From positions 511,434-575,433 of the forward strand of contig JAPTMU010000107.1 of assembly GCA_028583405.1 (NCBI GenBank): a stretch of DNA of 64,000 nucleotides, read 5' to 3'. The position numbers were made by a program, and so were the translations under genes. Origin of the DNA: Pogonophryne albipinna. Its lineage: Eukaryota > Chordata > Actinopteri > Perciformes > Artedidraconidae. Of this stretch, positions 56,698 to 64,000 are shown in pieces. Below the pieces are notes generated by a model. It was not told the origin of the DNA, searched no databases, and saw nothing but the letters and a program-made list of their open reading frames with translations. The stretch's first letter is position 1. Each line of letters begins with the position of its first letter.

Positions 56698-57362
56698 TGT
56701 TACGATCTCACTAGGGTTGAGGAATGTAACACACACCAGAATGGAATTGGTAATCAATTATAATAGGGTTTAATGGAATAATCAACAGGTGTACAACAAA
56801 AAGGAGGACAAATATAGCCTAAGCCAAACTAAAGAGCCAAAAGGGCACAGGTAAACTGCTAAACAAAAAGAGGACTCTAAAAGGGAGTCTAAATCCACAC
56901 CTGGCTACACCGCTAATCACCACTAATCACCGCTAATGGGGAGGCCGCAGGGAAATGCAGCTAACACAGGGAAAACCAAACACACTACTCTAACACATAT
57001 CTAAACACGCTACTCTAACACATACCTGAACACACTACTCTAAACACATAAACACGGATCACACAAGTTCTGACAGTTTAACTCTAACGTGTCCACGACA
57101 CAGGAGCAAGATGAATGAGATGTCTGATCGCAGCAGAGCCTCCCGAGTGATAGCCGTCCCCAGGCTTTGTAGTTATCTCCGGCAGGTGTGCGCCGGCTGT
57201 GCGCTGCGATTGGAGTGCGTCGGGCCCGGCGTGCTCCAATCCCAATCTTCAGGAGGCGGACCAGGAGATAGCAGCCAATCACGTCAGGGCAACCGCACAG
57301 CTCATTTACATACAACACAGAGTAACACAGTTAAGGGGACCAGGAAGACAGCAGCCGTGACA
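56698..57362 (-). repeat. 5' LTR of the Gypsy-type element
   Basis: 665 bp, with only about two copies of the 25-bp unit and a 10-bp duplication (accactaatc) absent from the partner. Confidence 0.92.
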
Positions 57363-57545
57363 CTTATAGTTTAATGTCTTGTTATATAGATCATATTTGT
57401 TAAGTTATTATGGGAGAATTACTATTTTTGTGGTACTACTGCCTTATTAGGCCCATATTGAGCAGAGCATATTAAGACCAAAACTCATGTACAACAACTT
57501 CCTTACTTGCAATAAATAAGCACTAATTAGAGGGTTATTGAGAAG
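57363..57545. mobile_element. Outer part of the inverted-repeat element's right arm
   Basis: The reverse complement matches 50990-51180, including 'ctaattagtgcttatttatt' and 'tatgctctgctcaatatggg'. It is separated from the inner arm (52190-52266) by the LTR element. Confidence 0.8.
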
Positions 57546-58472
57546 GATTTTGAATTATATTCTGTATTGCTCAGGGAGCCAGTGTAGAAAACATTGAAAA
57601 ACATATTATCTGTTTTCCCAGATTTTGCATTCTGGTTCAACTGTCGAGTCTTAAGAGAACTAATGGGATGGCCTGATAATAAATAATTACATTAATACAG
57701 GCTAGCATGTACAAATGCATGGCCATTTTGAGACCGGATGTGTCTGACTGCAAAGTTAATGTGATAGTAAAAGTGCATATTCTTAACAAAACTCCCTGAC
57801 TCTGGACCATGGTGTTGGAGGCCAGGGCATACCATACAGAGTAACTATATCTTTAGAAAAGGCTTGAAGTTTAGTTAACTCTATACATATAATAAAATAT
57901 AATCTGCATAACTGAAAATGTATTGTTTCCTATGGAAATTGCTTAAAGGTAGCATATAAATTGATCATATCTAGGAAAGGGCTGATTAAGGATATAACTG
58001 CCCTGGTTGGGTTAGAGACAATGTGATGGTTTAGAAATAAGAAATCCTTGCATTTTCCTTGGGGAAGTCATATGGGAGAAAAAAGGAGTCTAAATATATA
58101 TCTGATGTGATTGCAGATGGTTGAGGGAAGCAGCTGAATTTTGAGAAATAATTTTTTTATTGAAGAGATCATAAATTGGTTGCTATGTAAGGATAGCTAT
58201 ATATAGAGCTGTTACTCTGGAGCTAAATATGGGCCAAAAGTTTTGATCATTCGAAATATAATGTATTTGAAAGTTCAGTGATCCTGAACTTTGAAAAATA
58301 AGTATTTGAAAAGTCCTTTTCAAGTTGAATATAATTTTAATTCAGTCTTGCATTTTTTTTTACAAAGTATTGTTTTTATATATCACTTTCATTTTGATAT
58401 TTGAGTCATTCTTTTTTTCAGATTCAGCCGTCATGTTGCCTTCAGGAATTGTATATACTGGTAGAAATATTA
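57546..58472. other. Intron, no further feature seen
   Basis: A/T-rich intronic sequence of the plus-strand gene. Confidence 0.5.
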
Positions 58473-59247
58473 CTCAACACTTTCTATACACAATACTCCC
58501 ATTGTAATGGCAACTTTGTTGTTCCAATGGCCTATTATTCGTTTTGCCATTACTTCATAGGAGAATGAGTGATCCAGACGCAGACACATAACAGATGCTT
58601 TCCGGTCTTGAGCACAGTTTAGAATTATGTTTATTTAGAGTTTACGTTACCAAGGTTTAATTACTGACTGGATGGTTGTTGTATCTTGAGCATCTGCTGG
58701 GCAGTTCATGGGCTGGTGAGATCGGTATGCTCTTCCTCCTGTGTCCTTGCTCTTCCTGTCACCTATGACCCCCTTTATGCACCCGGTGCAGCTAAACCCT
58801 TCCACCAAGTGTTACAAAATAATATTGCACTATAAATATAAATAAGGTAAACTGACATGCCAACAACACCCATAAAATGGTTCCTCCTACACCCGTGATT
58901 GGCAGTAAAAAAACTGGTGCCAGTGACATGGTTCTATTTAGCGAGTGGGAGCTATGTAATATAGCTAACATTTCTTCTCGGTGCGCAAGTGCCAGCCATG
59001 GTACCGGCAGGTTGTCCCGGTGGAGCGCATGCTATTGCAAGCTCACAATAGGGCTGCTATATGAAAGTGGGGATCATCCATGCTTAAAGTGAATTCATGG
59101 ATTTCACAATCTAGCACAGTTCATTGCTCTTATACCACAATTGTTGCCAAGTGCGATCAAAAACAGCTCGCTAAATAGAACCTTGTCACTGGCATCAGTT
59201 TTGTTTTACTGCCAATCACGGGAGTATTGTGTATAAAAAGTGTTGAG
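58473..59247. mobile_element. TIR MITE with internal insertion
   Basis: The outer ends 'caacactttctatacacaat' and 'attgtgtataaaaagtgttg' are inverted. The inner arms (58893-58941 and 59168-59222, containing ATTGGCAGTAAAA and TCTATTTAGCGAG) continue the same inverted repeat. The left arm is split by about 385 bp (about 58503-58890). No transposase. Confidence 0.75.
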
Positions 59248-60263
59248 TTAAAAAAACTGAAAAAATTACTCAAATAACATAATATAAGTAAAAGTGAATC
59301 AAAATAACCTGAAACCAAAATTCAATCTGAAAAAAATTAAAATGCTTATTCTTTGTTTGAATAAATCATTATATTATTAAATGTTTGGGATCAAAACTTG
59401 AACTTTACATTTCTTTTCTTTTTTTCTTTGATGATCAGAACTTCTGGCCCAGATGTAGCTTCATATTACTCTCCGTTAGCCTTACTACTGTGCAATAAGG
59501 AAACCTGTGATTGTGATATTTCTGATTTAAGTTATAGGCTACATTCTAGTTTTGCCAATATTCAGATTTTAGGATAATTTTTATCAGTAGTAATAGGAGC
59601 AGTCAGGCATACATCTTGTAGTTGCTGGTATGCAAAACATAGACACCACCAACAGTTTATAAAAATGGCTGGTTAAAAGGAAAAACAAGATAACCCTAAC
59701 CATGGTGGAATCTTATGTGCTTGTAGGGTAGAGAAGTAGCAGTATATGGTGAACAGATTTCCTCATAAAACACTATAACTGTTTGTTACAAGCAGATTAA
59801 CTAAGCAGCTCGAATGTCCTGTTGTTATTTTAGACATTTTAACTAACCAATTGGTGAACCATTGGAATGGATAATTAGTCTTAATTTTTGGCGTATAATT
59901 TCAGGGAAAACAGTGTGTTTATGAGTGTTCTTTAGGCCAGTTGGTCGCAGATCCTATAGCCAGCTAACATTGCCAGAAAGTTCCAGATTAATTTATGTTC
60001 ACTTTAATCACATTCAACATTAGTGACATCAATAGACTAAAATCTTCATTAGAGTGTGGGTAAACACAGCACCGAGGCTATCATTATCTTTTTCCTCATT
60101 GAGACTAATTTCACCTTCAGTTATTACTTTATCATTTTTAAGAACTAAGCTTGTGAGAAATGAATCTTTTGTCTTGGTGTTTCTCTAATTTTGTGTCAAA
60201 CAGCTTAGCCTTACTATCATGAAATCAAATGCAGATGAATATCTTCACTTTTTTTTTGGACAG
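59248..60263. other. Intron end, acceptor at 60262-60263
   Basis: A/T-rich sequence ending in a long T run and GGACAG, a strong acceptor for the main exon. Nothing else seen. Confidence 0.6.
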
Positions 60264-63200
60264 GCCTGACACTGTGGGACAGTGATGACCTGGAAAAAGA
60301 TACAAGAGAAAGACCAAAACCTAGCAGTGACTTTGAGATGGTGGCATCTGAATCAATTGAGGATAAATCTTCAGCACTTGAGGTTGAAGCCTCGCTGAAA
60401 GCAAGTTTCTTGTGTGGACTGGTAGAGGTTGAAGGATCAGCCAAATACCTGAACGATAGCAAGACTTCCAAAAATCAGGCCAGAGTAACACTAAAGTACA
60501 AAACTACCACAAAGTTCCATGAACTGTCCATGAAACATCTCGGAAGAGGCAATGTTAAGCATCCATATGTCTTTGATAAAGGAATAGCAACACATGTAGT
60601 CACAGGTATCCTTTATGGCGCACAAGCCTTCTTTGTCTTTGACCGTGAGGTGTCTGTCAACGAAAACCATCAAGACATTCAGGGCAACTTGAAGGTGATG
60701 ATCAAGAACATTCCCTGCCTGTCAATAGAGGGCGAAGGCTCGCTGAAAATGGAAGACAAGGACAAAGCAAATGTAGAAACATTCTCCTGCAAATTCCATG
60801 GAGACTTTTCACTTGAAAAAAATCCTGTGTCCTTTCAGGATGCAGTAGAGGTGTACCAAAGTCTGCCAAAGCTGCTGGGAGCCAATGGTGAAAAAGCTGT
60901 ACCAGTGAAGGTCTGGCTGTTGCCTCTGACATGTTTAGATTCTTCTGCCGCTAAACTTGTCCGTCAGATAAGTATAGGATTAGTTCAGAAATCTCAGAAT
61001 GTCCTGGAGGACTTCAGTGACCTGGAAATGAGATGCAATGATGCACTGAGAACCCAAACTGCACAGCAGTTCCCACAGATTGGAAAAAAACTGAAAACTT
61101 TTAAACAAATGTGCTCTCAGTTCAAACTGGAATTCCAACGAACCCTGGCAAAGAAACTTCCATTAATCCGAGGAGGAGGAGAAGAAGAAGCTGTGCTCGC
61201 AGAGGAACTGAGGAAGACATGTTCTTCTCCTTTCAACAGCAAGGACCTGAACGAGTGGATGGACTGTAAGGAGAGAGAAATCTCCATTTTGAAGTCGTAC
61301 ACCAACAAGATGAAAAACACCAAGATCGTCCCACGTGAAAATGATCTTCATGAAACAATTCTCAGTAACGATCACGCTGTGTGTTTTGTCTTCACCTCGC
61401 TGGGAAGAGATGAACCGTACCTCTCAACTTTATCAAACTACCTGAAACAAACACCCAAACCAGACGACGCCCAAGATCCACACACTCCAGATCTAGAAAA
61501 GGAACAGTGGTACCTCACAAAGAAAGTAGCAGAAACATTGAGAAACAAAGCAAAGCTCTTCAGTGATTTTGCAGAGGCCAACAAGGAGAACAAGAACATC
61601 ACATTTCTGACGGTGGGTTTAACAAACGAGACACAGAAAGGTGCTAGCATCTACCTTTATACAGACGGCTTGTCTGTCAATGAGAACTTTGAGCCGCCTT
61701 CAAAGCCTACAGCAGTAACAGGAAGTGATATAAACCACAACAGTGTGATGCTGAAGATTTCTCCACCCAGATTTGGAGCGGAGGACATCACCTCCTACTC
61801 TGTTGAGTACTGTGTCAGAGGAGAGGACGGCTGGAAACAAGAGACAGCATCCAGAGCTGAAGAAGTCACAGTGAGCGGCCTGAGTCCTAACACAGAGTAC
61901 ATGTTCAGATGCAGGGCAGAGACACCAGTAGGTGCCGGGCCAGCCAATGAAGTCAGTGGATCCATTCAAACCTTACCCTGCAGCCCTCCTGGAAAACCCA
62001 ACGTTGAATGTAACTCAAGTGAGATATCAGTCAGCTGGAAGAAACCTGCTGAGCTCGGACAAGATGTCCAGGTTTTGAGCTACATCGTGGAGTACGCCAA
62101 ACCAGACCACCAGGTGAAAGAGGAAGATCTCCACTGGGAGCAAATGATGGCGGGAGCTGAGAAGGCGATCATTTCAGGACTTCAGCCAGAGACAGAATAC
62201 GCTGTCAGGGTCAGGTGTGATTGTGGTGCAGCTGGAAGAAGCAAAGAAAGCATCGCTGTTAATGTCCGCACAACTAAACGTGAATTTGCACGTCTTGCCG
62301 AATTCCTCAAAAGTAAAAGCAAGAGGATCAACTCTGAATCTCCCTCAGTTTACAAACTGCCTCTGACAGAAGAAGACATGGACGTTGATGGATGCCAAGG
62401 GTACAACTTTGGCAAAGAAAGCATGAGGCAAAATCGCACAATAATGCTTCTCGGAGCAACTGGATCTGGAAAGTCCACTCTGATCAATGGACTCATCAAC
62501 TACATCGTTGGTGTTGAGTGGGAGGACAATTTCAGATTGAAGTTAGTCGACGAGGATCAGTCGAGATCTCAAGTTGAGAGCCAGACCTCTGAAGTCACTG
62601 TGTACAAAATCAACCACCAAGAGGGCTTTAAAATCCCTTTCTCTCTGACCGTTGTTGATACTCCAGGTTTTGGAGATACAAGAGGAATAGAAAGAGACAA
62701 GGAGATCACAGAGCAAATCAGGAGGCTTTTCACTTCTGCGAATGGAGTCAGTGAGATTGATGCTGTGTGTTTTGTCACCCAGGCCTCTCTTGCTCGACTA
62801 ACAGCCACACAACGATATGTGTTTGACTCCGTGCTCTCCATCTTTGGCAAAGACGTGGCAGAGAATATTCAGATGCTGGTCACCTTTGCAGATGGCAAGC
62901 AGCCACCTGTTCTTGAGGCAATAAACAACTCTAGGGTTCCATGTCCAAAAAATGACCTAGGGCTTCCAGTTCACTTCAAATTCAACAACTCAGCGTTGTT
63001 TGCAGATAACAGAAGCAGCAGTGATCGGGCCTGTGATGATAATTCTGATGAGGATGATGATGACTTTGACGAAATGTTCTGGAAGATGGGCATCAAAAGT
63101 ATGGAGAAGTTCTTCAATGCTTTGGCTAAAATGACAACCAAAAGCTTGCTCATGACCCAAGAGGTTCTAAAAGAACGGAGGCATCTTGAAGCGGCCGTTG

Positions 63201-63967
63201 AAGGTTTGCAACCGCAAGTTAAAGCTGGATTAGCAAAACTTGAACAAATCAAGACAACCAAAGAAAAGATTAAAGAGCATGAAACAGCCATGACTTCAAA
63301 TGAAAACTTTGAGATTGAAGTGGATGTTATTAAGCCAGTCAAAAAAGTGCTCACAAAGAAAGGAGAGTACATTACCAACTGCCAGAACTGTTCCATTACC
63401 TGCCACTACCCGTGTATGATAGCGGAAGATAGTCAAAAACGTGGCTGTGCGTCGATGGATAGTTCTGGGAGGTGCACTGTCTGCCCTGGAAAATGCATTT
63501 GGAATGTGCATTTCAACCAGACATACAGCTGGGACTATGTAAAAGTAAAAGAGACCCAGACACTGGAAGAGCTTAAAGTCAAGTACAATAAAGCTGCGAA
63601 CGAAAAGATGACTGTTCAGGAGTTGATTGAGAGTCAAGAGGAGGAGATCGATCACCTCCAAGAGATGATAGTGTCCCTCATGGATCAGTCATCTCACTCT
63701 TTAACTCGTCTGCAAGAGATCGCCCTGAGCCCTAACCCTCTGACCACTCCAGATTACATTGACATGCTGATTGAAGGAGAAAAGGCTGAGGCCAAAGTGG
63801 GTTACCAGACACGTGTTCGGTCTTTGCAGGAGATGAGGGAAAAAGCCACAATCATCTCCAGAGTGAAAAAACTCACCAAAACGGAAGAGGAATTATCTCG
63901 AGAGAAACAGGAGACGCAAAAAAAGAAAGGTTTCTTCAAGAAGGTTATAAATTACTTTGGATATTAG
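60264..63967 (+). CDS. Main exon: stonustoxin-family-like half + 2 FN3 + GTPase + Cys cluster
   Basis: With the first coding exon this gives 1267 residues. Residues 1 to about 265 resemble the MACPF-like pore-forming domain of stonustoxin/verrucotoxin proteins; about 270-400 is helical; about 402-505 resembles their thioredoxin-like domain. Two fibronectin III domains follow (about 510-605 and 607-706). The usual family C-terminus, a B30.2/SPRY domain, is replaced by a GTPase: P-loop GATGSGKS at 764-771, DTPGFGDT at 832-839. Then come an acidic patch near 959, coiled coil (about 990-1050), a Cys/His cluster (about 1072-1112) and a basic tail. No signal peptide, so probably cytosolic. Family members occur in non-venomous fish too; toxicity is not implied. 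The frame is intact. Confidence 0.87.
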
Positions 63968-64000
63968 GGGAAAACATGACATGAAGGCTCTTTAAAAAAA

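Larger units (their letters stand above)
52267..57362 (-). mobile_element. Gypsy-type LTR retrotransposon, pol-deleted, 5.1 kb
   Basis: The LTRs are 52267-53272 and 56698-57362, with TG...CA ends and the duplication cttat (52262-52266 and 57363-57367). Minus orientation is shown by the primer site and polypurine tract. Gag and a protease-like region are present. Reverse transcriptase, RNase H and integrase are absent, so it needed another element's enzymes. The two LTRs are nearly identical outside one minisatellite, so insertion was recent. Confidence 0.93.

Overview
The window is nuclear DNA from a ray-finned (teleost) fish. The evidence is a five-exon claudin gene of vertebrate type, a stonustoxin/verrucotoxin-family-like gene, introns with GT-AG borders, long (TG)n/(AC)n microsatellites, many minisatellites, and fish-type transposons (hAT, TTAA-site and Harbinger-like MITEs, L2-like LINEs, Gypsy-type LTR elements). 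No bacterial, CRISPR, rRNA or tRNA features were seen. All exon structures below are inferred from splice signals and reading frame, not from transcripts.

Layout. 1-6.5 kb: minisatellites built on TACACACCTGAG-type units, interrupted by a hAT element and followed by T/G-rich arrays. 6.5-8.4 kb: a 26-copy, 72-bp satellite with a higher-order pattern. 8.98-17.03 kb (+): a claudin-15/-10-like gene whose intron ends and 3'UTR are invaded by repeats, including a solo LTR in intron 1, a 37/38-bp minisatellite in intron 2, (TG)57 directly at the exon 4 acceptor and (AC)62 in the 3'UTR. 17.7-21.2 kb: dispersed repeats and a 19-bp GC-rich minisatellite. 21.2-30.0 kb: a hAT element that received a TTAA-site MITE and a 7.5-kb LTR retrotransposon. 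30.5-36.8 kb: remnants of DNA transposons, a hAT nested in a hAT, and a 0.7-kb tandem duplication.

39.3-64.0 kb is the most interesting part. Two paralogous GTPase genes are divergently transcribed. The minus-strand gene (39.86-41.52 kb, with probable 5' exons out to 45.66 kb) encodes a 551-residue P-loop GTPase with a C-terminal coiled coil and a Cys/His cluster. The plus-strand gene (5' exon near 49.3 kb, coding exons at 50.5 and 60.3-64.0 kb) encodes 1267 residues: a stonustoxin-family-like N-terminal half, two fibronectin III domains, then the same GTPase-coiled-coil-Cys module. A third, stop-containing relic of the module lies at 39.3 kb. The 9.7-kb intron of the plus gene carries a young, internally deleted Gypsy-type element (52.27-57.36 kb) sitting inside an arm of an older inverted-repeat element. 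The shared 3.6-kb intergenic region holds a LINE fragment between ~60-bp duplications and a Harbinger-like MITE with a near-perfect palindrome.

Inference: the 39-64 kb locus is a small GTPase gene cluster in which one member is fused to a pore-forming-toxin-like module, plausibly a cytosolic immune effector. The rest of the window is mostly a record of layered transposon insertion and tandem-repeat expansion.
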